This document shows, piece after piece, positions 1-6,831 of a DNA stretch of 14,175 nt; within the stretch, counting starts at the first letter, position 1, and the number at the start of each line of letters is the position of its first letter. The position numbers were made by a program, and so were the translations under genes. The stretch spans positions 1 to 14,175 of the forward strand of contig DASZSI010000408.1 in assembly GCA_035548775.1 (NCBI GenBank), read 5' to 3'. The notes beneath the pieces were generated by a model that saw nothing but the letters and a program-made list of their open reading frames with translations, made no database searches and was not told the DNA's origin. This DNA comes from UBA7672 sp035548775 (lineage in GTDB: Bacteria > Pseudomonadota > Alphaproteobacteria > Caulobacterales > Hyphomonadaceae).

Positions 1-556
1 CCTTTCGCTTCGCCAACAGGTCCACCGGTTTCACCCAGGAATGGTCCACAGCCTCACGACCGTCATGTCGAACTGTTTGTCCTTCCGGCGCGCGAACCAG
101 AAAGAAGTGAGTGTCGAACCGGCGCGGCTCGAACTTGGGCGTGATCCAGTGAGCAAACGGAACCAACCGATCCAGAGCCAGCCGTAGCCCTGCCTCCTTC
201 ACCGCTTTCAGAAACAGCGCTGGGTCGGCCTCAACTGCGGCACGCTGGTTATCAAGCGCTGAATATTCCATCCCCGATAGCGTGCGTGTCGCCAGGACCA
301 ACCCGGATTCCTCAAACACTTCACGGGCCGCAGCTATCCTTAAAGCACGTTCCTCATGCGAATAGTTACCGTCCGAGTAGTCATCCCAGGCCGGATCCGC
401 GTCCGCCGGAGCAACTTTACCTCCCGGAAACACCCATGCGCTGGCGCCGAACGCCATGCCCGCGGAACGCCGTACCATAAGGACTTCCAGGCCTTCCTGA
501 TCGCGTAGCAGCAGCACGGTAGAGGCCGGTTTGGGGGGGTCCTTGCCCTCGCTCAT
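1..556 (-). CDS. NUDIX hydrolase, NUDT19/NudL-like (3' end outside window)
   Basis: The 185 visible codons read leftward from an ATG at 554-556 without a stop, so the C-terminus lies outside the window. A phosphate-bond hydrolase of the NUDIX fold is indicated by FPGGKV (residues 43-48) and REVFEESG (78-85), which together form the NUDIX box. E79, E82 and E83 are the expected metal ligands. About 18 extra residues separate the GG from the RE compared with the canonical box. Such an insertion is known in NUDT19/RP2p-like members, some of which cleave CoA or acyl-CoA; the substrate here is only inferred. AAGGAG at 563-568 lies 6 nt before the ATG and supports this start. The gene is divergent from the degenerate EAL gene. 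Confidence 0.9.
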   Translation of the reverse strand, partial: MSEGKDPPKPASTVLLLRDQEGLEVLMVRRSAGMAFGASAWVFPGGKVAPADADPAWDDYSDGNYSHEERALRIAAAREVFEESGLVLATRTLSGMEYSALDNQRAAVEADPALFLKAVKEAGLRLALDRLVPFAHWITPKFEPRRFDTHFFLVRAPEGQTVRHDGREAVDHSWVKPVDLLAKRK

Positions 557-562
557 TTACTG

Positions 563-568
563 CTCCTT
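563..568 (-). promoter_or_regulatory. Shine-Dalgarno of the NUDIX gene
   Basis: The minus strand reads AAGGAG, 6 nt before the ATG. This fixes the start of the truncated NUDIX gene. Confidence 0.7.
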
Positions 569-682
569 CACGTTCTAAAACCGTGGCCGATTTGATGAAA
601 ATTCACCGATCCCGCTTCGGCCAGCCTTCAATTCGATTTGCTATCCCGGATGACAGATCAGCACCTCCTCCGGGACACAGCA

Positions 683-1381
683 ATGACCTACGCGCGCGCC
701 TCCCATCTGCGCCTTGTCGTGAACGAGCCCGCCCCGCTCGCCGTGCGCCAGCCGCGTCTGCGTTTCCGCCCGGTTGTGCGCCTGGCGGACGGCGCCGCCT
801 TCGGCATGCACGTTGAAACGGATATTGCCTTCGAAGACACGTTCCATCCCCGCCACCTGTCGGATGCGGCCCATCCTTCGGCCCCCGGCTGGCTGGGCGA
901 CCTGATTGAGCGCGCCGCCCGCCTCGCCCATGACGCCGGCGCCAACGAACGCCCGATTTCGATTTCGGCCCCGATGGCCTGCCTGTCGGACCCGGACTCG
1001 CCCATGGCGGCCGAAGCCGGCGTGAAACGCGCCAACCTGCTGCCCCAGGAAATCCGCATCGACTTCTGCGACGCCTCGGTGACGGCCCTGGAAGAACTCG
1101 CGCTCGACAAGGTCGACGCCTTCCGCAAGCGCGGCTTCCGCGTTGGCCTTGATGCCCGCAAATCCTGGCGCACGCCGATGGGCGCCCGCGCCCGCATGAC
1201 GTTCGAAGCCGTCCGCCTCGACCCGACCCGCATGGACGCGATGGAAATTCCGATGACGCGCCTCGAGGTTGCCTCGGCCGAAGGCATCGCCCTCATCGCC
1301 GAAAACTGCCGCTGGCGCGACGCCGAGAAGCTCGCCCAGGCCGGCATTCATTTCGCCATGGCGCCGAAGGCGGATAGCTAA
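683..1381 (+). CDS. Degenerate EAL-domain protein, probably catalytically inactive
   Basis: This 232-residue protein follows the order of an EAL c-di-GMP phosphodiesterase domain but lacks its active site. RFRPVVRLADG (about 27-37) matches the first EAL strand. The position of the EAL signature reads GMHVETD (41-47), without ExL. LPQEIRIDF (120-128) matches the LTLEITES-like strand. RKRGFRVGLDARKSW (148-162) stands where DDFGTG metal-binding residues normally sit. AVRLDPTRM (176-184) and IAENCRWRDAEKLAQAGI (205-222) match the late KID and AEGVE regions. I infer a domain that binds nucleotide or a protein partner rather than an enzyme. Start: ATG 683 has GGGA 7 nt upstream; ATG 650 and TTG 638 are in frame but have no ribosome site. 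The transglycosylase gene begins about 60 bp downstream on the same strand, so the two may be co-transcribed. Confidence 0.72.
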   Translation: MTYARASHLRLVVNEPAPLAVRQPRLRFRPVVRLADGAAFGMHVETDIAFEDTFHPRHLSDAAHPSAPGWLGDLIERAARLAHDAGANERPISISAPMACLSDPDSPMAAEAGVKRANLLPQEIRIDFCDASVTALEELALDKVDAFRKRGFRVGLDARKSWRTPMGARARMTFEAVRLDPTRMDAMEIPMTRLEVASAEGIALIAENCRWRDAEKLAQAGIHFAMAPKADS

Positions 1382-1441
1382 GCGTTAACCTCTCGCTAAC
1401 CATAACTCGCTGAGTTTGGGTCCTTGTCAGGATCCAGCCCC

Positions 1442-2215
1442 GTGAGCGATTCCGTCAGCGCCGTTCCAAAGGCCGCCCAGCGCCTCGAAGTGCTGAACGC
1501 GATCAAGTCGGCTTCGGCCGCCACGGGCGCGGACTTCAGCTATCTCGTGCGCACGGCCCAGCGCGAAAGCAATTTCGACCCGACCGCCAAGGCCTCCACT
1601 TCTTCGGCGACCGGCCTTTTCCAGTTCACCAACGAGACCTGGCTCAACGTACTCGACCGCTATGGCGCGCAGCACAATGTCTCAACCGAGGGCCAGTCCC
1701 GCGCCGACCTGCTCGCCCTGCGCAATGACCCCGATCTTTCGGCCCGCATGGCCGGCGAACTCGCGCGCGAGAATTCCAGAATCCTGGAGAAAAAACTCGG
1801 CCGTCCTGCCACCTCGTCGGAGCTTTACGTCGCCCACTTCATGGGCCCGCAGGAAGCAGCGCACCTGATCCGCGCCGCGCGCCACAACTCCAAGGGATCG
1901 GCCGCAGAGATGTTTCCGCGCGCGGCCCTTGCCAATACCTCCGTCTTCAGCGGCAAGGATGGCGAGAACATCACGCCTTCCCAGCTCTATACAAAGCTGA
2001 CCGGCGTTGCCGTCGCCGATGCCGACGCTGGCAAGGTAGCGCCCGGCAACTTCGCCGATCCGCATGCCCACATGACGCCGCCCGACGCCCAGATGCTTCT
2101 CAATGCGCGCCTTGGCGCGACGCAGCTGGCGACCACTTTGATGAGCGCTCTGTTTGACTTCCAGACAGACAGTCTGACGGCCAGTAACTGGCCCGGTGTC
2201 AACACCAAAACCTAG
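1442..2215 (+). CDS. Lytic transglycosylase-like protein (SLT domain)
   Basis: Soluble lytic transglycosylases cleave the MurNAc-GlcNAc bond of peptidoglycan. The N-terminal domain shows the SLT signature: AQRESNFDP, with E42 as probable catalytic acid, followed by ATGLFQFTNETWL (about 57-69) and YVAHFMGPQEAA further on. The remaining roughly 100 residues are not recognised. No signal peptide is visible, so export, if it happens, must use another route; stand-alone SLT proteins of this kind often serve envelope machines such as flagella, pili or secretion systems. The GTG at 1442 has AGGA 9 nt upstream. An in-frame TTG at 1424 would add six residues and has a weaker site. The gene follows the degenerate EAL gene, and its stop codon overlaps that of the convergent receiver gene. 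Confidence 0.85.
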   Translation: MSDSVSAVPKAAQRLEVLNAIKSASAATGADFSYLVRTAQRESNFDPTAKASTSSATGLFQFTNETWLNVLDRYGAQHNVSTEGQSRADLLALRNDPDLSARMAGELARENSRILEKKLGRPATSSELYVAHFMGPQEAAHLIRAARHNSKGSAAEMFPRAALANTSVFSGKDGENITPSQLYTKLTGVAVADADAGKVAPGNFADPHAHMTPPDAQMLLNARLGATQLATTLMSALFDFQTDSLTASNWPGVNTKT

Positions 2216-2216
2216 G
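2211..2216. other. Shared CTAG stop of two convergent genes
   Basis: The palindrome CCTAGG holds both stop codons: TAG at 2213-2215 for the rightward transglycosylase gene and TAG (2214-2212) for the leftward receiver gene. The coding regions overlap by 3 nt, so any terminator for either gene must lie inside the other one. Confidence 0.9.
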
Positions 2217-2565
2217 CTTTCACCTTCTCGATTGCGCGCTTGAGGTCGACCGCTTCGAAAGGCTTCTTGATGATGACCTCGTCGAGGAATGGCGCTTCCA
2301 GGCCTGGCGAGCCATAGCCCGACGCAAACAGGATTTTCACACCCCGGTCGCGCAGCATCTGCGCTACCGGGAACGATCGCCGACCGTCGAGGTTGATATC
2401 GAGGATCGCAAGATCGACGGGTAGGTCCCTGGCCATTTCCATTGCCTGCGGCAGGCGCATTGCGACTCCCACAATGTGATGGCCGAGATCGCCCACCATG
2501 TCCTCGATCATCAAGGCGATCGCCATCTCGTCTTCGACGACAAATATGCGGTACGGACCCGCCAT
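2212..2565 (-). CDS. Single-domain response regulator, FAT GUY-type receiver
   Basis: This 117-residue CheY-like receiver has no output domain. Phosphorylation residues are present: E11/D12 (VVEDE), acceptor D56 in LAILDINLDG, S82 in LFASGYG, and K101 in IIKKPF. The LFASGYG segment resembles the FAT GUY signature of alphaproteobacterial receivers such as Sma0114, which are known partners of HWE/HisKA_2 kinases; serine replaces the usual threonine. Its ATG overlaps the TAA of the upstream HWE kinase by one base (TAATG), so translational coupling and a cognate pair are very likely. With no DNA-binding domain it should act by protein contact or as a phosphate relay or sink. Its target is not in the window. 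Confidence 0.9.
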   Translation of the reverse strand: MAGPYRIFVVEDEMAIALMIEDMVGDLGHHIVGVAMRLPQAMEMARDLPVDLAILDINLDGRRSFPVAQMLRDRGVKILFASGYGSPGLEAPFLDEVIIKKPFEAVDLKRAIEKVKA

Positions 2566-4124
2566 TACTCGGCTTCGTCTTTATACAAATCCATCGGCGC
2601 CTGGATTACGCATACGACACCGGAAGGTTCGAAGTTCAACTGCACATCTCCCCCCAGTTCGCCTGCAAGGCCACGCTCAACCAAGCGGCTGCCGAATCCC
2701 CGGCGTGATGGATGCGTTACCGGCGGACCATCACTTTCTCGCCATTCGATCCGCATCATCTCGCGACCGCCAGCGTCGCGCGCCACGCTCCAACTGACAT
2801 TGATACGTCCCTCTGCATTCGAAAGTGCGCCGTACTTTACGGCGTTAGTTCCCAGTTCGTGCATTGCCATCGAGAGCGACAGGGCAGCCTTCGGCGACAA
2901 ACGGATAACTGGACCGCTGGCTGAGAACCTGCCTGGCTCGTTGCCGCCCAGCGCCACGGACGCGGCCGCCACGATATCTGAAAGCGATGCGCCTTCCCAA
3001 TTCTCGCCAGTCAGCAGGTCATTCGCCCGCGCCAGCGCCATGATGCGAGACGAGAAGTTCGCCTGCGCCTGACCCAGATCTTCGGCATTACGAAAAGTTT
3101 GAGCCGCCACGGCCTGTATAGTAGCCAGCGTGTTTTTCACGCGGTGATTCAGCTCGTTTACAACCAATCGCAGGTGCTGTTCGCCACGGAGCCGCTCGGT
3201 GACATCCTGGCCTTCGACGAAGATGCCGGTTACGTCTCCCTGTGTATTGCGCAGCGGCTGGTAGATGAAGTCCAGGAAGTGCTCGCGCTGTCCGATCTCC
3301 CCAGGGTGTTCGAGCATCACGCGCGTGCCGGCGCCGATAAAGGGGGCGCCGGTGTTATAGACCACATCGAGCAGCTTCACGAAACCCTGCGGCACCACCT
3401 CAGGCAGGCCATCGGCGATTGGCTTGCCGACCACCTCGCGTCCACCAATCAGGCGCTTGTAGGCATCGTTGACCAGAACGAAATTGTGTTGCGGCCCGCT
3501 CATCAGCGCCATGAAGCTCGGTGCCTGTTGGAACAGGTCGCGCAGAAAATTGGACTCCGCCGTCAGTCGCTGATTTGCCTCCAGCACGGCGGCTCGCTCT
3601 TCGGCAAGCGCCTGCTCGGCCAGGAACCGGCCTGTCGTCTCAACCACGATCGCGATAACGCCGGCGGGCTTGCCGGTTTCATCGAGCACGGGAAAATAGT
3701 TGAGATCGACCCACAGATTGTCCGGCTGCCCTTTGTTCCGGTACAACGTCAGCGGCAGGTCCTTGAAGGTCAGCGTGTCGCCAGCGTGATAACAGGTGTC
3801 CAATACGCGCCGGTTTAGGTCCGCAGCTTCGGGCCACCCCTCAAGCACTTTCGAGCCCAACAGCCCCGGGTGTCGGTCGGCGGCGAACTCCGCATAACCG
3901 TCGTTGTAGATCATGATGCCGTTGGGGCCCCACAGCATCACCAGCGGCAGCGGCGCCTGAAGCACCACGTCAGTCGCGCTCTTGAGAGATTGCGGCCACT
4001 GGTCGATCGGACCTAACTCGGTCTTGGACCAGTCGAATTGCCGGATCAGGCGGCCAAGTTCGCCCCCACTGACCGGAAATGTCGAACCCGGCTTCTTGCC
4101 TTCTGTTGAGGTCTGGTCGGCCAC
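2565..4124 (-). CDS. PAS-PAS HWE sensor histidine kinase
   Basis: A 519-residue, apparently cytoplasmic sensor kinase; no transmembrane segment is seen. Two PAS-like regions come first: about 45-165, with WGPNGIMIYNDGYAEF, and about 195-312, with MSGPQHNFVLVNDAYKRLIG, ending in FVEGQDVTERLRGEQ. The phosphoacceptor region ELNHRVKNTLATIQAVAAQ carries H327. The N-box MAMHELGTNAVKYGALS (419-435) keeps the HWE-defining H422, E423 and the Mg-binding N427. WRE at 461-463 gives the W-x-E. The G-box GFGSRLVERGLAGELGG follows. All residues needed for autophosphorylation appear present. The start is GTG with GGAG 5 nt upstream. The gene sits 73 bp after the GAF sensor gene and overlaps the receiver gene by one base. 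PAS ligands cannot be told from the sequence. Confidence 0.93.
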   Translation of the reverse strand: MADQTSTEGKKPGSTFPVSGGELGRLIRQFDWSKTELGPIDQWPQSLKSATDVVLQAPLPLVMLWGPNGIMIYNDGYAEFAADRHPGLLGSKVLEGWPEAADLNRRVLDTCYHAGDTLTFKDLPLTLYRNKGQPDNLWVDLNYFPVLDETGKPAGVIAIVVETTGRFLAEQALAEERAAVLEANQRLTAESNFLRDLFQQAPSFMALMSGPQHNFVLVNDAYKRLIGGREVVGKPIADGLPEVVPQGFVKLLDVVYNTGAPFIGAGTRVMLEHPGEIGQREHFLDFIYQPLRNTQGDVTGIFVEGQDVTERLRGEQHLRLVVNELNHRVKNTLATIQAVAAQTFRNAEDLGQAQANFSSRIMALARANDLLTGENWEGASLSDIVAAASVALGGNEPGRFSASGPVIRLSPKAALSLSMAMHELGTNAVKYGALSNAEGRINVSWSVARDAGGREMMRIEWRESDGPPVTHPSRRGFGSRLVERGLAGELGGDVQLNFEPSGVVCVIQAPMDLYKDEAE

Positions 4125-4180
4125 GCGTGCTCCACCCCTGAGAGCGTGGAAATAACGCGTAACCCGAGTCCTTCAAGCCT

Positions 4181-4191
4181 AACCTAGATCA
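4181..4191 (-). repeat. TGATCTAGGTT copy upstream of the HWE kinase
   Basis: The minus strand reads TGATCTAGGTT in the 73-bp gap before the HWE kinase gene. The same 11-mer occurs at 5415-5425 on the plus strand, upstream of the GAF sensor gene. It could be a binding site or a coincidence. Confidence 0.25.
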
Positions 4192-4197
4192 GGCGAG

Positions 4198-5325
4198 TCA
4201 GGCGGAAGGATTTCTTGGAAATTCGCGGGCGCGAGTGTTGGCGAATTCGATCAGGCAACAGGCCCGGCCATCCATAACTGTTCGGCGCAGCGAGCCCTTC
4301 AGCTGGTCCTCGACCATGTTTTTCATCAACGCAGCGCCAAAGCTTTCGATCACCGCGCCCTCCATCGTCTTGCCGACGGCCTCTTCCCAGCGAACGAGAA
4401 CGTTCCGGTTCTCCTCGCGCCAGGTGATCCAGAGGCCGCCTCTGGCGCTAGCCAGGGCGCCACGCCGGAAGGCGCTCGTCGCAAGCTGGTTTATAGCCAA
4501 TCCGAGAGCCACCGCCTGCATGCTTTCCAGCTCAACCTCGCCGCCCGTCAGATCGATCTTGGCGACGGCCTGCTTGCGATAGGGCGCCAGCTCTGCCGTC
4601 AAGATCTCTCCGATGCTGACCGTCGGCGCCGATTGAGGCTTGCGCTCCAGCAACGCGTAGGCGCGCGCAATCGCTTCGACCCGTTCGGACATTTCGCGCG
4701 CCTGTTCCTGAGGCAACACGGAAACGCCAATGGCGTCGACCGCAGACAGGGCGTTCTTCAGTCTGTGATGTAGTTCGTCGCGCGCCAGTTCGGTCAGGCG
4801 CAGTGAGGATTTCAGGACGCCTGCGAGATGGACGTTTTCCAACGCGGTGGCCGCCGCACGCGCTAGGGTTTCCAGCGTGGCGACCACCTCCTCCGGCGCG
4901 TCGTAGTGGCGTGCCCAATAGGCGCCGAGCGCCGCTATTGGTTCGTCGCGCCCGATCGGCGTCATCACCAGCGACTTGACGAACGTTTCGCGGTAGATCG
5001 CGTGCGGTATGCGATTATCGACGAAAACATCCGGGATCACGGCAGCCTTCTTGTGCATCATGGCCCAGCCGCTGATGCAGGTTTCCATCGGAAACTTGCC
5101 GCCTTTCCAAAGCGGACCGATGGCGTCTTCCTCGACATAGTGGCACTTGCCCTCGTCGCGCAGCACGACGCAGATGCCGTCCGCGTCGACCAGCGCGCGT
5201 ACAGTCGTCCGCAAAGTTTCGATCACGTCCTCGGCGGTTTTCGCGCCCGCCAACCGCTCGATCGCCGACACCAACAACCTGGCCGGCACATGGTGTATCT
5301 GGCCGTCCGGCTCTCGAAGCTTCAT
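4198..5325 (-). CDS. GAF-domain HisKA_2/HWE-like sensor protein with degenerate ATPase domain
   Basis: A 375-residue protein with a GAF domain at about 22-166 (containing FPMETCISGWAMMHKKAAVI and the later SLVMTPIGRDEPIAALGAYW) and a dimerisation/phosphoacceptor region RDELHHRLKNALSAVDAIG, with probable acceptor H187. The C-terminal ATPase region looks damaged: the N-box is LAINQLATSAFRRGAL (about 276-291), where Q280 replaces the catalytic Glu and S284 replaces the Mg-chelating Asn of HELxTNAxKYG. The G-box is reduced to SFGAALMKNMVEDQLKG. RWEE near 312-315 still resembles the W-x-E motif. I infer a weak or dead kinase that may still dimerise or receive phosphate. ATG 5325 is preceded by GGGAG and GAAGG; a GTG at 5343 would add six residues. 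Its stop lies 73 bp before the intact HWE kinase gene, so an operon is likely. Confidence 0.85.
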   Translation of the reverse strand: MKLREPDGQIHHVPARLLVSAIERLAGAKTAEDVIETLRTTVRALVDADGICVVLRDEGKCHYVEEDAIGPLWKGGKFPMETCISGWAMMHKKAAVIPDVFVDNRIPHAIYRETFVKSLVMTPIGRDEPIAALGAYWARHYDAPEEVVATLETLARAAATALENVHLAGVLKSSLRLTELARDELHHRLKNALSAVDAIGVSVLPQEQAREMSERVEAIARAYALLERKPQSAPTVSIGEILTAELAPYRKQAVAKIDLTGGEVELESMQAVALGLAINQLATSAFRRGALASARGGLWITWREENRNVLVRWEEAVGKTMEGAVIESFGAALMKNMVEDQLKGSLRRTVMDGRACCLIEFANTRAREFPRNPSA

Positions 5326-5414
5326 GCGCCTTCGCGCTCCCACCCAGGCATCACGCTATCCAACAAGGCTGAACCTTCGCCCCTAACAATCTACGAAGTC
5401 TCGACGCGCGTGTA

Positions 5415-5425
5415 TGATCTAGGTT
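5415..5425 (+). repeat. TGATCTAGGTT copy upstream of the GAF sensor gene
   Basis: Plus-strand copy of the 11-mer also found inverted at 4181-4191. It lies in the 158-bp intergenic stretch 5326-5483, in which I see no convincing promoter box or gene. Confidence 0.25.
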
Positions 5426-5483
5426 GGCCAATCCGGTTCGCCAACACCGACCATCAGGGCTTGCCCCGAACAACTATTAAAGC

Positions 5484-6689
5484 CTACGCCACTGTCTTGG
5501 ACGCCAGCGCCGCCTCGACCTGCGCCTCGGAATAGCCGATCGACTTCAGGACTTCGCGCGTGTGTTCGCCAAGACTTGGTCCCGGCCCCTTCGGTCCGTC
5601 ATCCGCGCCAACAAAACGCGCGGGGCCGCCAGGTGACTTGAAGGTTTCGCCGGAACGCGAAGGCAGATCGACGATCCCGCCGACCGCATAAACCTGCGGG
5701 TCAGCCGCCACATCAGCCAGCGTCTGCGCCGGCGCCCATGCGATCTCTTCCTTGTTGAGGCGTTCGGCCATCTCGGCTTTGGTGAACTTCGCGAAAGCCG
5801 CATCGAACATCGCCGTGATTTCTTCCGCGTTGTCACGCCGCGCCTTCCCCCCCAGGAAGCGCGGATCGCTGTCTAGCCCAGGCAGGTCGAACGCCCGCGC
5901 CATGCGCGGCAGGTCCGAGTTGCCCGCCCGCGCCACGATGCAGATCCAGGCATCGTCCTTGGTGCGGAAGAAGTTGGTGAGCGGATTGTAGGCCTGCGCC
6001 CGTGGCCTGGTCGACGCGTTGCGACCGAAGAATAGCTGGATCGCAAGGTCGGTGTGTATCGTGTATAGGCCGGTGCGCAGCAGGCTTACATCCACCAACC
6101 TGCCCTTGCCCGATTTCAGCGCTTCAATGAGAGCCGCATTGATCGCCGCCACGGCTGCGATGCTGGTCGTGTGATCGCCCGCCGCCGTGCGAACCGGGAA
6201 CAACTCAGACCCTTTGGGCGCCGTAAGTCTCGCCAGGCCCGAGCGCGACCAGAAGCTTGCCACATCGAACCCCGGCGCATTGGCGTCCGGCCCTTCGAGG
6301 CCATAGCCCGTGAGCGCACAATAGACGAGCTTCGGGTTCCGCTTCGACAGTATCTCATAGGATAGACCAGAGCGCTCGATACCCCCGGGCCTTACGTTGG
6401 TCAGGAAGACGTCGGCCGTGTCGGCCAGCTTGCGAATGATCTCGCGCCCCTCCTCGGTGCGGGCGTCGACCACGATCGACTTCTTGCCCCGATTGTCGCC
6501 GTCAAATGCCGGGTTGTCGGTTAGGTGCTCCTTTCCCGTTCCTTTGGTTGGGAAGTTGTTGCGCACTGGGTCCCCGCCTGGCGGCTCGATTTTTATGACC
6601 TCAGCTCCCCAGTCCGACAAAATGCCGCCAGCGCCTGGCGCGGCAAAATAGGTCGCGTGCTCAATGACTTTCACGCCCTTCAGCAGCAT
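5484..6689 (-). CDS. Family III CoA-transferase (CaiB/BaiF type)
   Basis: Family III CoA-transferases move CoA between carboxylic acids through an aspartyl-CoA thioester. The 401-residue length fits the family. The N-terminus LKGVKVIEHATYFAAPGAG, then LSDWGAEVIKIEPPGGD, then NRGKKSIVVDART are typical blocks. LTNVRPGGIERSGLSYE and YCALTGYGLEGP follow. The catalytic Asp is D172 in RTAAGDHTTSIAAV. The acid substrate is unknown; dicarboxylates, carnitine-like compounds and branched 2-methylacyl-CoA (racemase members) are all possible. ATG 6689 is chosen over the upstream in-frame ATG 6713 because GGGAGGAAGGA lies directly before it. The gene stands alone, divergent from the DUF2336 gene. Confidence 0.93.
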   Translation of the reverse strand: MLLKGVKVIEHATYFAAPGAGGILSDWGAEVIKIEPPGGDPVRNNFPTKGTGKEHLTDNPAFDGDNRGKKSIVVDARTEEGREIIRKLADTADVFLTNVRPGGIERSGLSYEILSKRNPKLVYCALTGYGLEGPDANAPGFDVASFWSRSGLARLTAPKGSELFPVRTAAGDHTTSIAAVAAINAALIEALKSGKGRLVDVSLLRTGLYTIHTDLAIQLFFGRNASTRPRAQAYNPLTNFFRTKDDAWICIVARAGNSDLPRMARAFDLPGLDSDPRFLGGKARRDNAEEITAMFDAAFAKFTKAEMAERLNKEEIAWAPAQTLADVAADPQVYAVGGIVDLPSRSGETFKSPGGPARFVGADDGPKGPGPSLGEHTREVLKSIGYSEAQVEAALASKTVA

Positions 6690-6700
6690 TCCTTCCTCCC
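6690..6700 (-). promoter_or_regulatory. Shine-Dalgarno deciding the CoA-transferase start
   Basis: The minus strand reads GGGAGGAAGGA immediately before the ATG at 6689. It lies within the longer in-frame reading from 6713, making the shorter form the likely protein. Confidence 0.65.
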
Positions 6701-6779
6701 AGCCACCCGGCATAAACCATGCTGGTAGCGCAAAATTTTCGAGTCCCGTAAAAATCCGTTAACCCGGGTCGGCAATTGT

Positions 6780-6824
6780 GGCTTTTAAAGCCTGTTCAAG
6801 CCGCCAGTTCAAACTGAAAGCCTG
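6780..6824 (+). repeat. Palindrome and direct repeats just upstream of the DUF2336 gene
   Basis: GGCTTTTAAAGCC (6780-6792) is an inverted repeat around a single T. AAAGCCTG recurs at 6787-6794 and 6817-6824, 30 nt apart, close to three helical turns. TTCAA is also repeated between them. The block ends 7 nt before the start codon, so it would lie in the leader or act as an operator; function is unknown. Confidence 0.3.
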
Positions 6825-6831
6825 AGTAAAG

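Noticed and set aside
641..1351. 236-codon minus-strand frame opposite the degenerate EAL gene
   Set aside because: No recognisable domain, and the plus frame shows a followable EAL-like order.
2476..3818. Long plus-strand open frames (198 and 239 codons) opposite the HWE kinase
   Set aside because: They lie antisense to a gene with clear PAS and HWE motifs, have no domain character or ribosome site, and reflect GC-rich codon bias.
6756..6775. TTAACC near 6758 as a CtrA site
   Set aside because: Only a half site; no second TTAA at the 7-nt spacing.
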